A stretch of 29,898 bases of DNA, taken from contig DATMNI010000468.1 of NCBI GenBank assembly GCA_035570275.1, positions 1 through 29,898 of the forward strand, written 5' to 3'. The stretch is from DATMNI01 sp035570275 (lineage in GTDB: Bacteria > Acidobacteriota > Terriglobia > Bryobacterales > Bryobacteraceae). The position numbers and the translations under genes were made by a program. Positions 22,030-29,791 of this stretch are shown here, in pieces; positions within the stretch are counted from its first letter, which is position 1; every line of letters starts with the position of its first letter. The notes beneath the pieces are model-generated. The model did not search any database, was not told the DNA's origin, and saw nothing but the letters and a program-made list of their open reading frames with translations.

Positions 22030-22899
22030 TCAGGCGACCGCCATCCCCCCAGGTGTTCCAATCACAGGTGTTCCAATAGGTGTCCCAACCAGAGCCATCG
22101 ATACCGCCGCCCCGAAAGCCAGCGAGCCGACAGCTACGTGCGCCACCGTCAGCCATACCATCGCGGGCACGGGTTGCGGGGCATCGGCTGTCATCATTCG
22201 GCTCAGGTAGGCGCCCATACCCAAAAAGACTTGCGAAAAAGTGAGCCAGAGCAATGCCAGCGCCGGACGCCGAAGGCTGGCGTCTTCCGAATTGGCCATC
22301 AGAACCTGCAGGCCGGCCCACATGACCAGAATCGTGGCAACGCCGGCGCCGATGATATGTGGCACCAGGCCCGCGGCGTTGTGGCGGAGGGCCGCACCCA
22401 AAATTGTTTGCGCAAAGAGCGCGATGGCGGGTAGCGCGGACATCCCTTTCAGTTTGGCCTTTGCCTGGGCCGCCTTTCGCTGCCCCACACAAATCGCCAC
22501 CATCAACCCGAAATAAAGCTGGCCCAGGCAGGCATGGGCGATGCTGGCGGGCTTCGGCGTCACCCACAGCACCACCACGCCGCCCAGCGCCGCCTGCGCC
22601 AGCACGGTGCCAACCGCAATCCAACCCAGCCGGCGCACCCACGCGCGCGGTTCGGCCTTCTGCAACCAGAAAGCCAGAATCGTGGTGAGAATGGCCACCG
22701 TGAGCGCCGCCACGCGGTGGCCGAATTCGTAAACGATGCCGCCTTCGAGCGGCGGAATAAATCTACCCCAGGCCAGAGGCCAATCGGGCACGGAAAGGGC
22801 AGCGTCGTTACTGGTGACGAGGCCTCCGGCAATCACCAGAAGCAGGGTACAACACGCCACCAGTACCGAGTAGCGGCGCAGCCAGACACTTTGCCCCAT
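22030..22899 (-). CDS. ctaA: Heme A synthase (COX15/CtaA family)
   Basis: The 289-residue membrane protein oxidises heme O to heme A. It begins LRRYSVLVACCTLLLVIAGG, then LVTSNDAALSVPDWPLAWGR and VYEFGHRVAALTVAI, with further conserved His residues (SIAHACLG, PHIIGAG, TVAHVAVG) that bind heme. Eight helices are predicted. ATG 22899 is preferred to an in-frame GTG at 22917 because a GGGGGA site sits just upstream. The last residues, GTPIGTPVIGTPGG, are a short Gly-Thr-Pro repeat made by a small DNA repeat and are not a normal family feature. Confidence 0.93.
   Translation of the reverse strand: MGQSVWLRRYSVLVACCTLLLVIAGGLVTSNDAALSVPDWPLAWGRFIPPLEGGIVYEFGHRVAALTVAILTTILAFWLQKAEPRAWVRRLGWIAVGTVLAQAALGGVVVLWVTPKPASIAHACLGQLYFGLMVAICVGQRKAAQAKAKLKGMSALPAIALFAQTILGAALRHNAAGLVPHIIGAGVATILVMWAGLQVLMANSEDASLRRPALALLWLTFSQVFLGMGAYLSRMMTADAPQPVPAMVWLTVAHVAVGSLAFGAAVSMALVGTPIGTPVIGTPGGMAVA
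22051..22089. repeat. 12-15 bp tandem repeat in the ctaA 3' end
   Basis: AGGTGTTCCAATCAC, AGGTGTTCCAAT and AGGTGTCCCAAC follow each other (22051-22065, 22066-22077, 22078-22089) and encode the repeated Ile-Gly-Thr-Pro in the CtaA C-terminus, just before the ctaB start. Confidence 0.8.
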
Positions 22900-22914
22900 T
22901 AATCCCCCCAACCC

Positions 22915-22934
22915 CACAGGCAGGAATGCCTGTG
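22915..22934. repeat. Perfect 8-bp stem-loop, REP-like, between ctaA and the cupredoxin gene
   Basis: CACAGGCA-GGAA-TGCCTGTG is a perfect hairpin with a four-base loop. It lies in the 45-base gap between the two genes, just before ctaA. It resembles dispersed palindromic units and could stabilise or end the upstream transcript. I see one copy here. Confidence 0.6.
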
Positions 22935-22944
22935 CTGCCCTGCG

Positions 22945-23733
22945 CTACCCCTTCACGGTGAAATCTAAAGTCTTGCTTTCCTTGGCGCCCACCGTGACCT
23001 GCTGTTCCTGGGCGGGGTACTTCTCATGTCTGAGTTCAATTGTGTAGGTCCCGGGAGGCAATCCTTTTATCGTAAATGTTCCATCATCGCCCGTAACGGC
23101 GAAGAACGGGTGCCCGACCACGTTGATGTAGGCGCGCATCCACGGATGCACGTTGCACTTCACCGGAATCATGATCTCCTGGCGCGCGAAGGCCTTCAAC
23201 TTGTCTTCGCTGCCCGGCGACTGTGACTCGTTCCATTCCTGGTTCACAGTGGGCTGCGGGTGAATGTTGTGGTTGGTGGGATCGCTCGACTTGATGTCGA
23301 TGTTCTGTCCGGCCATGACTGCGATCATGTGCGGCTTATACATGCAGCCGTTCTGGTCGAGCAAGACCGGCGTGGTGGCGACCGCCCAGTTCTTGTCCGG
23401 CAAACCGGATTTCACCCACACGAACGCGTACTTCAGCGTGCCGTTGCCGTTCACCACGACTTCTTCGGACTTTTGCGGGGCGTCCTTGTGCGCCCGCTCG
23501 CACGCCGGATTGGCCGACATATCCATGGTTGCCATCTTGGGCTTGTCACCGGTGAAAGCGACTTTGCCGGTAACCGTGCCGCCATTGGCCTCATCGGGCA
23601 TCGCCGCCGCCCCACCCGCGGCCGGCGCCGCGGAATCCGTCTTGGCCGTCTCCGGCGGTTTGTCGCCGCCGCAGCCAACCAGCGCCAGGGTGGCTGCCAG
23701 CCCAACTCCGATCCAGATCTTCTTCATGCTCAT
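22945..23733 (-). CDS. Cupredoxin-like lipoprotein with C-terminal regulatory-like domain
   Basis: The 262-residue product has a lipoprotein signal peptide (MSMKKIWIGVGLAATLALVG, then Cys), a low-complexity Ala/Gly/Pro linker and two domains. The first (about 50-190) looks like a cupredoxin: a histidine-containing NHNIHPQP loop and the pattern C-N-V-H-P-W-M, i.e. Cys-x2-His-x2-Met, as in type 1 copper sites. The second (about 195-262, GTFTIKGLPPGTYTIELRHE) is a carboxypeptidase regulatory-like beta-sandwich. A periplasmic electron carrier or copper protein is a fair guess. It is co-directional with the octaheme cytochrome upstream. The start at 23733 has AAGGAG upstream; 23727 is an alternative. 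Confidence 0.8.
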   Translation of the reverse strand: MSMKKIWIGVGLAATLALVGCGGDKPPETAKTDSAAPAAGGAAAMPDEANGGTVTGKVAFTGDKPKMATMDMSANPACERAHKDAPQKSEEVVVNGNGTLKYAFVWVKSGLPDKNWAVATTPVLLDQNGCMYKPHMIAVMAGQNIDIKSSDPTNHNIHPQPTVNQEWNESQSPGSEDKLKAFARQEIMIPVKCNVHPWMRAYINVVGHPFFAVTGDDGTFTIKGLPPGTYTIELRHEKYPAQEQQVTVGAKESKTLDFTVKG

Positions 23734-23772
23734 GAGTCTCCTTGTCAAAACTCTCAAAATCCACTCCCTCAC

Positions 23773-23816
23773 GGTCGCGGCTCGGAACGGAGCCGGTCGC
23801 GGCTCGGAACGGAGCC
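23773..23816. repeat. 22-bp perfect tandem duplication with inverted-repeat core
   Basis: GGTCGCGGCTCGGAACGGAGCC occurs twice without a gap (23773-23794, 23795-23816). Each copy holds a GGCTC/GAGCC stem around GGAACG, so it is REP-like. It fills most of the gap between the cytochrome c stop and the cupredoxin start. Confidence 0.85.
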
Positions 23817-23840
23817 GCGCGCGTAAGCAAGCGTTGCTTC

Positions 23841-26800
23841 CTAATTCGGCACCACACTGGCACGCATCTTGCTCAACTCCTCGGGAGTGAACGAGAACAT
23901 GTAGCGCACCAGCAAGTCTGCGTGGTCCTTCTCATATCCGTTGAAACTGGCGGGCGTCGGACCCGAAAACACCATCCGGTCGCCCTCCTTGCGAAACAGG
24001 CCCGAAGGCATCGCCGTTCCCGGACTCATCATGGCCGGGTCCAGCATCCACCGGCGCGTCCAGCCCGGTTTCAGCCTTTCCTTGGCCACCGTGAAATTGG
24101 GCGCCGTGGCCCGCGAATCGTGCTTCGCGTCGCCGGTCATGTGGCACTTCAGGCAGGGGGCGCCCTCGCTGGTGAACAACTGCCGCGCCATGGTCCGCTC
24201 CTGATCCGTCAGCGGGTCGAGTTTGTCCGCGATGAACGGCTGCGCCTGCGAAGACATGGCTTCGAAGAAGCGCACAATCTTGCGTAATTCGCCATCGGAA
24301 AAGCTGAACGTGGGCATCCGCGCTTTAAGATACTGCCGGACGCCATCGCGATTGGTATCAGTCTCGCTCAGGGCCGGGTTGTTCAGGAATCGCATCAGCC
24401 ACTCCGGATTCACGCGCGCGCCTTCGCCGATCAGCGTGGGCGGCCTCTGGTCTTTCCAATCCGGGTCCTGATACTTCGTCATGGTGTCGAAGATGGAGTT
24501 CTGGCCCACGTGCACTTTGTGGCAGCCCATGCAGTTGTACTTCCGGACCACCCACCAGCCGTCGATAATGTCCTGCCGCTGGTCGACGGGATTGTAGAAG
24601 TACCGCGCCGGCACGCTGGCATCCACCGAGCCTTCCAGGAACGTGGTCACCGCGTCAATCTCCGGCTTCGAGAAGTTGAAGTTGGGCATCTTCAGCCGGT
24701 CCTGCTTGGCTTTCTCCTTGCCCGTGTCGAAGACTGCTGGGTTCTCCAGCTTGTGCTCGAAAAAGCCCTTGTGGGTTAACCAGCCATCCTCTTCGGCCTT
24801 GTGGCCCTCGAGCGCGAAATCCAGACGCTCCACCGGTTTGGAACCTTCCTTGGTCAGTTCCGTGCCGATGCGCTGCTCTTCTTCCAGCCCGCTGATTTCA
24901 TGGCAGGCCGCGCAACCGTAAAATCGAACCAGCGAGAGTCCCTGGTTCTTTAGCTTCGCGTCGTCCATGAAATCCGTATTCGCGTATGAGGCGTTGTCGT
25001 GTTTGCGGGTCATCAGGTAGCTGGCGATGTCGCGGGCTTCGTCTTCGGTCAGCCGAAGGCTCGGCATCGGCGTCATCTGCTGCACCTGCAGTTCATGACC
25101 GTCGTTGGGGCACTTGGTATGCTCCAGGTCGAACACGTAGGGCAGGTTGTGGCGCTTGTAGTCTTCCTCAGTGAGATCCTTTTTCTCGAATGAGCAGTAC
25201 GGCGCCGAGCGCTGCCGCGGATTGTGCACCCAGCGCACCAGGTAATCGTAATTAGCCTTTTCGCCTTCGCGGCTCAGGTTGGCGGCGAAGGTGCCGCCCT
25301 GCTTCTGGCCGCCCTCGCCCATGGAATGGCAGGCCATGCACCCGCGGGTTTCGAACGACTCCTGGCCCTTCGCCGCGTCGCCCGGCTTCTGCTGCGGCAG
25401 CGTGGTCTGCACGCCCGATTGCCAGATGAATGCCGAAATCGCGCGGATCTCGTTATCGTCCAGCCGGAACGTGGGCATCTTGGTGCCCTCACGCCACTGG
25501 TGCGGATCTTTCAACCAGACCGGAATCCACTCCTTCTTCAGCTTGGCCCGCGCTTCCTTCAGGCTGGGCCCCACTTTCTTGACTTCGCGCACCAGTTCTC
25601 TGGAGCGCATGTCGAACTGTTCGATCTTGGCGTCCAGACCCGTGCTGCGCACTTTCAGATCGTTGGAGTGCTGGAAGAGCAGCTTGGCTTCGGTGTCGCT
25701 GGTCCGCGGATTGTTGGCCTTCTGCTCCGCAAAACCGATGTCGCGCTTCCACTCGGCCTTCTGCTGTTCCAGTTGCCGGATCTGCTGGTTCACCGTCGAA
25801 ATCTCATCGGCGTCGCGGTCAAAGCCTTCGTAGCGATGGCAGGCCATGCAGCCGCGCAGCCGGAATATTTCGCGCCCCTGGTTGAGCGTGGTCGACATTT
25901 CGGTGACGATCTCTTTCACGTGGCACTGCTGGCAGCCTGCCTCGATATTCTCCTTATGGTGCAGCGGCCAAAGCCAGAATTTGTTATAACCGTGCGATTT
26001 CTCGATGCTCGCCAGCGCGGCGCCGTTGCCCCCGTGGCAGGGCGTGCAGGCGAATCGATCGGGGTCGTGAATCTTCAGCAGTTCCTTGTCCGGATGGCTG
26101 GCAAACACTTCCTCGCCGCCCATAGCGGCCTTGGTCAACACGATCGGCTCGCGGGTTCCCAGGTGGCAGGATTCGCAGCGGTCCACCAAATCCACATCCT
26201 TGACGTGGATCTGGCGGATCTTGATATCGAACTTCTCCAGCGAGTTCTGCACCGCCAGAATGGTTCCGGTGCTGGCATCGGGGATGCGGTCGGTCATGTA
26301 CAAGCTCTGCTTGGCCTGCAGATCGGTCACCTTTTTCATCAGGTCGACGCGCTGCTGCAGCAGCTTGGCCTTTTCGTCTTTCCATGCCTGAAGCTGGTCG
26401 GACATCTCCTGGAATTTCATCTCGCGCGGCTGGTCTTCGCCCGGCAGTTTGACCTTTTTAGTCTCGGCCTTGATCTCTACGATCTGCTTGCGCAGCGAGT
26501 CCTTGCTGCTCTCACTGCTGGTGACCTCAATCTGATAGGTGAGCGCGCCGATGTGGCTGCGGACTTCCTGGAACGGGTCGTTGAGCGCCAGGATCTTCGG
26601 CACCAACTCCTCGTTGATCTTCTTGTCGATGGCCGAGGCTCCCGGCTGCGCCTCTTTGGTTGCCGCGGCAATCTCGCTGTCGAGTTGCTTGTACTCGGGC
26701 GACGCCTTGATCTGCCGCTCCACGTCCCCTTCGCCGCCAGTCAGGCTCTTCAGGTATCGCGAGTACGTCTTCACGAACCGCGCCTGGTAGCCCTTCCACG

Positions 26801-26930
26801 GGCGGATGCCGTACATTTCGTCGTACAGGCCCCACACCATCGACAGCACCAACAGGGCCGACGAAATGAACAGCGGCGTACTCAGACTGGAATGGACTAC
26901 CGGATCTTTCTCTTGCTCTTGATCGCTCAT
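23841..26930 (-). CDS. Membrane-anchored octaheme cytochrome c
   Basis: The 1029-residue product has one N-terminal membrane helix (PLFISSALLVLSMVWGLYDE, about 18-38), then a periplasmic part with eight CxxCH heme sites at C252, C295, C333, C361, C531, C673, C800 and C926. Long charged helical segments (about 120-230 and 375-450) look like coiled coils, so it is a modular chain of cytochrome c domains with helical spacers. It follows Rieske and split cytochrome b genes, and so probably takes the place of cytochrome c1 as electron exit of a bc-type complex. ATG 26930 is chosen over a TTG at 26939. No such architecture is familiar to me as a named family. Confidence 0.9.
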   Translation of the reverse strand: MSDQEQEKDPVVHSSLSTPLFISSALLVLSMVWGLYDEMYGIRPWKGYQARFVKTYSRYLKSLTGGEGDVERQIKASPEYKQLDSEIAAATKEAQPGASAIDKKINEELVPKILALNDPFQEVRSHIGALTYQIEVTSSESSKDSLRKQIVEIKAETKKVKLPGEDQPREMKFQEMSDQLQAWKDEKAKLLQQRVDLMKKVTDLQAKQSLYMTDRIPDASTGTILAVQNSLEKFDIKIRQIHVKDVDLVDRCESCHLGTREPIVLTKAAMGGEEVFASHPDKELLKIHDPDRFACTPCHGGNGAALASIEKSHGYNKFWLWPLHHKENIEAGCQQCHVKEIVTEMSTTLNQGREIFRLRGCMACHRYEGFDRDADEISTVNQQIRQLEQQKAEWKRDIGFAEQKANNPRTSDTEAKLLFQHSNDLKVRSTGLDAKIEQFDMRSRELVREVKKVGPSLKEARAKLKKEWIPVWLKDPHQWREGTKMPTFRLDDNEIRAISAFIWQSGVQTTLPQQKPGDAAKGQESFETRGCMACHSMGEGGQKQGGTFAANLSREGEKANYDYLVRWVHNPRQRSAPYCSFEKKDLTEEDYKRHNLPYVFDLEHTKCPNDGHELQVQQMTPMPSLRLTEDEARDIASYLMTRKHDNASYANTDFMDDAKLKNQGLSLVRFYGCAACHEISGLEEEQRIGTELTKEGSKPVERLDFALEGHKAEEDGWLTHKGFFEHKLENPAVFDTGKEKAKQDRLKMPNFNFSKPEIDAVTTFLEGSVDASVPARYFYNPVDQRQDIIDGWWVVRKYNCMGCHKVHVGQNSIFDTMTKYQDPDWKDQRPPTLIGEGARVNPEWLMRFLNNPALSETDTNRDGVRQYLKARMPTFSFSDGELRKIVRFFEAMSSQAQPFIADKLDPLTDQERTMARQLFTSEGAPCLKCHMTGDAKHDSRATAPNFTVAKERLKPGWTRRWMLDPAMMSPGTAMPSGLFRKEGDRMVFSGPTPASFNGYEKDHADLLVRYMFSFTPEELSKMRASVVPN

Positions 26931-26936
26931 ATCTTT

Positions 26937-26970
26937 CAAACGTCAAACGTTAAACACTTAAACGTTAAAC
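26937..26970. repeat. AAACGTTAAAC repeat between cytochrome b C-half and octaheme cytochrome genes
   Basis: AAACGTTAAAC occurs at 26945-26955 and 26960-26970, with a partial CAAACGT copy at 26937-26943, giving a 15-base period. It covers the 3' end of the cytochrome b gene and the leader of the cytochrome c gene. Confidence 0.7.
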
Positions 26971-27893
26971 CAGGGCGTGACCCAAATGTACTTGATGCGG
27001 AACAGCAGCCGGATCATGATCTTCAGCGGCAGGGCCAGCATGATGATCAGAAATAACTGCATGGTGGCATACTGCAGCACGCTCATGCGCGCGTAAACCT
27101 TGCGGTTAAACGCCGTCCTGGTGATCAGTTTGTGCATGCCGATCCCGGCAGCCACGAAATAGAGACCCACCACAATGGCGCCGAAAATGATCTTCGGCAC
27201 GCGCGTATGGATTCCCACCAGGTCCGGCAAATCCTGGTTGACTTCAAAGATCAGCCGGTTGTGATCCCACGTAGTCCCCGGCCAGAACCACATCCAGCCA
27301 GGCCCGCGTATCAACGTGCCGATCACGATCATGCTGACCCACAGCACGATGAAGCCGAAGATGAAGGTGAGAATCGAAAACTTGCGTTGTTTGAAAGTAT
27401 AGTAGCCGTTGCCCAGCGGATTGGTGTCGATATACGGAATCACCATCAGCCCCACAATGATCAGCGAGGGCATGATCACGCCTGCGATCCACGGGTCGAA
27501 ATAGACCAGCATTTCCTGCAAGCCCAGGAAGTACCAGGGCGCCTTCGATGGGTTCATCGTCAGGGTCGGGTTCGAGGGCTCTTCGAGCGGCGCGTTCAGC
27601 GTGATGGACCAGACCATCAGGATGATGGTGACGATGATGGCCGCCAGAAACTCGATGCGCAGCAGGTACGGCCAGACGTGGACTTCGCGGGCCCATTGCG
27701 GCTTCCAGGTCTGGGTCTTGCGGTGGTGCGTCTTGGCCATTTCGGGATTGGCTTCGAGTTCCGCAATCAGCCGGTCATTGGCGAAGGCCTGCCGCATTCC
27801 ATACCACGCATAAAAAGGAACCACGAACAGCAGCAGCACGATCGGCACGTTGTCCGGCAAGCTCACGATGGTCCAAAGTTGATGGAAATCCAT
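26958..27893 (-). CDS. Cytochrome b C-terminal half (subunit IV-like) of a bc-type complex
   Basis: The 311-residue product has an N-terminal helix (VPIVLLLFVVPFYAWYGMRQ), a charged stretch, then the three-helix subunit IV/PetD-like core (LLRIEFLAAIIVTIILMVWS, VMPSLIIVGLMVIPYID-like, LTFIFGFIVLWVSMIVIG) and extra C-terminal helices. At the Qo site the PEWY motif is replaced by A-P-W-Y (118-121), with a glutamate six residues on (E127) that might substitute. It is encoded after the N-terminal half, so cytochrome b is split as in b6f-type complexes. The start has GGAGG eight bases upstream. A 37-base gap separates it from the preceding gene. Confidence 0.9.
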   Translation of the reverse strand: MDFHQLWTIVSLPDNVPIVLLLFVVPFYAWYGMRQAFANDRLIAELEANPEMAKTHHRKTQTWKPQWAREVHVWPYLLRIEFLAAIIVTIILMVWSITLNAPLEEPSNPTLTMNPSKAPWYFLGLQEMLVYFDPWIAGVIMPSLIIVGLMVIPYIDTNPLGNGYYTFKQRKFSILTFIFGFIVLWVSMIVIGTLIRGPGWMWFWPGTTWDHNRLIFEVNQDLPDLVGIHTRVPKIIFGAIVVGLYFVAAGIGMHKLITRTAFNRKVYARMSVLQYATMQLFLIIMLALPLKIMIRLLFRIKYIWVTPWFNV

Positions 27894-27930
27894 AGGGGGT
27901 TCCTCCCCGCCACCCAGAGGGTAGCGGCCA

Positions 27931-28881
27931 CTACTTCTTCGGTTCCTTAATTTCGCTCTCCAGCATCATGGGCGCTGGCCCCGAAATGCCGCCGTCCTTC
28001 CTTACGCGCCAGAAGTGCACGATCATGAACAGCGACGCAATAATCGGAATCGCCACGCAATGCCAGATATAGGCGCGCAGCAGCGCGTTGGAATCCACAA
28101 TCGACCCGCCCAACAGTCCGAACCGCACGTCGTTGAACGGCGTCATGCCAAACTGCGCGCCGAACGGTCCGTCATGCCCCAGCAGCGGTGTGGCGCGCGC
28201 CATGTTCGTGCCCACCGTGACCGCCCAGAAGCCGAGTTGATCGTCGGGCAGCAGATATCCGGTGAAACTCAGCAGCAGCGTCAGCACCAGCAGCAGCACG
28301 CCCACCACCCAGTTGAATTCGCGCGGCTTTTTGTACGACCCGGTGAGGAACACGCGGAACATATGCAGTTCCACCATGATCACCATCAGGTGCGCACCCC
28401 AGCGGTGCATGTTGCGCAGCAGCTTGCCAAAGGGAACGTCGCTCTCCAGGTAAAGAATGTCGCGGAAGGCGACCACCTTCGACGGGTGGTAATAAAACAT
28501 CAGCAGCGTGCCCGTGAACACCAGCGTGATGTACACGTAAAACGTCATGCCGCCCATGCCCCAGGTATAGTTGTAGGCCACCGCGTCGCGATTGATCTTG
28601 GCCGGATGCAGGTGCAGAAAAACGTTGCTGAGCACGCCCAGCGCCCGGCTGCGCGGAGTTTCGTCGTGCTTGACGCGCAGCACCGATTTCCATACGTCGG
28701 TTTTTTCCGGCGCTTTGATGGTCCCGGCAAGCTCTTCGGTGGCGCGCGTTTTTACTTCCTTGGCGCCGGCCAACACCGCAGCTAGTTTCCCCCCGCCATT
28801 AGTTCCATTGCCGTTGCCGGCGCCGGCCGGAGCGCCTGGGGATACTGGTTTTCCGTCGTCGTGTCCGTTAGTTTCTGGCAT
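27931..28881 (-). CDS. Cytochrome b N-terminal half (b6-like) of a bc-type complex
   Basis: The 316-residue product carries the two b-hemes: ligand pairs H159/H173 (MHRWGAH to ELHMF, 14 apart) and H274/H289 (IWHCV to IVHFW, 15 apart). The 15-residue spacing of the second pair is that of b6-type rather than mitochondrial cytochrome b. The first ~60 residues form a Gly/Pro/Asn-rich extension not found in minimal homologs, followed by a four-helix core. It receives quinol electrons and works with the Rieske protein encoded just before it (nine-base gap). GAGGTGGG precedes the ATG. Confidence 0.93.
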   Translation of the reverse strand: MPETNGHDDGKPVSPGAPAGAGNGNGTNGGGKLAAVLAGAKEVKTRATEELAGTIKAPEKTDVWKSVLRVKHDETPRSRALGVLSNVFLHLHPAKINRDAVAYNYTWGMGGMTFYVYITLVFTGTLLMFYYHPSKVVAFRDILYLESDVPFGKLLRNMHRWGAHLMVIMVELHMFRVFLTGSYKKPREFNWVVGVLLLVLTLLLSFTGYLLPDDQLGFWAVTVGTNMARATPLLGHDGPFGAQFGMTPFNDVRFGLLGGSIVDSNALLRAYIWHCVAIPIIASLFMIVHFWRVRKDGGISGPAPMMLESEIKEPKK

Positions 28882-28890
28882 GATCCCACC

Positions 28891-29499
28891 TCACACGTTC
28901 CGAAGAATGGCGCCATCTTCGCCGAATTGCGATGGTTCGCCCTTGGGCCAACGGTAGACGTGGCTCAGGTCGACCATAATCTGGCCTTCGGGATCGAGTT
29001 CCACGTGCGCGCGGTCCATGGGCCGCGGCGCCGGTCCTTCGAAGTTGATTCCTTCGGGATCGTAGCCGCTGCCGTGGCACGGGCACTTGAACTTGTTTTC
29101 GCTGGCCTTCCAGTCGGGTGTGCAGCCCAGATGAGTGCAGATCGCCGAAATCACGAAGATGCCCTCGGTGTTGCGCACTACCCAAATGCGGTACTGGTTC
29201 TGAAATTTCGTGTCCACGCCGAAACCGAAATCCGACGGATATCCGATGCGGAATTTCGTCTTCGGCTCATATAGGGCGCGCGGAAAAAAGAAGCGCAGAA
29301 ACATCAACAAGTTCAGGCTCAGCGTGCCCAGCACGGCCGCCATCACGAACTTGCGGCGGCGGGCGATGGTTCTGGACTCGTCGGGATCTTCGCTCCTGGA
29401 GAATATTGCCTGAAGTGCCTTTGCCAGTGACGGCTTTGCGGGCGGCGGCGGCGCGGGTTGTCCCTTGGCCCCGCCGGGCTCTAACGTTGGATTCGCCAT
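28891..29499 (-). CDS. Rieske iron-sulfur protein of the bc-type complex
   Basis: The 202-residue product has a twin-arginine-like segment (IARRRKF, residues 45-51) and a single membrane helix (about 51-68), then a Rieske domain with both cluster-binding boxes: C121-T-H123-L-G-C126 and C139-P-C141-H142-G-S. These bind the 2Fe-2S cluster that takes the first electron from quinol at the Qo site. An N-terminal Pro-rich cytoplasmic part precedes the helix. ATG 29499 is preferred to an upstream alternative start at 29541, as GGGGAC lies ahead of it. It is the first gene of the respiratory train. Confidence 0.95.
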   Translation of the reverse strand: MANPTLEPGGAKGQPAPPPPAKPSLAKALQAIFSRSEDPDESRTIARRRKFVMAAVLGTLSLNLLMFLRFFFPRALYEPKTKFRIGYPSDFGFGVDTKFQNQYRIWVVRNTEGIFVISAICTHLGCTPDWKASENKFKCPCHGSGYDPEGINFEGPAPRPMDRAHVELDPEGQIMVDLSHVYRWPKGEPSQFGEDGAILRNV

Positions 29500-29514
29500 C
29501 TTGTCCCCATGACC

Positions 29515-29546
29515 TTTGAATACACACCGGTCTGAATACACACCGA
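29515..29546. repeat. 16-bp tandem duplication in the leader of the Rieske gene
   Basis: TTTGAATACACACCGG (29515-29530) and TCTGAATACACACCGA (29531-29546) lie 16 bases before the Rieske ATG (29499) on its leader side. The rest of the 29500-29791 gap, about 290 bases, shows no gene and no convincing promoter hexamers, although it should hold the promoter of the respiratory genes. Confidence 0.75.
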
Positions 29547-29791
29547 TAACCGACGCAGAAAACCACCTGCAATGCTCCGGATCGGGCAGGGTTCCAGGCT
29601 CACGTTAGACCAAACCCGAAAACTTAAGAATGAGTGGCCGAAAAAATTGCCGAAAGAGCCTTACCCCTCACCGTGTCCCTCGCATCCGCAGGTGCATCCC
29701 TGATCTGTCGTTATCCAGCAGACCATCTTACGCCCACGGCTTGAGATTTTGCAAATGCCTCCTAAGGAACTCCCCCCGCGAGCGATTCGAT

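Noticed and set aside
25224..27056. 610-codon plus-strand open frame
   Set aside because: It lies opposite the octaheme cytochrome gene, whose eight CxxCH motifs prove the coding strand. It is a GC-rich shadow frame.
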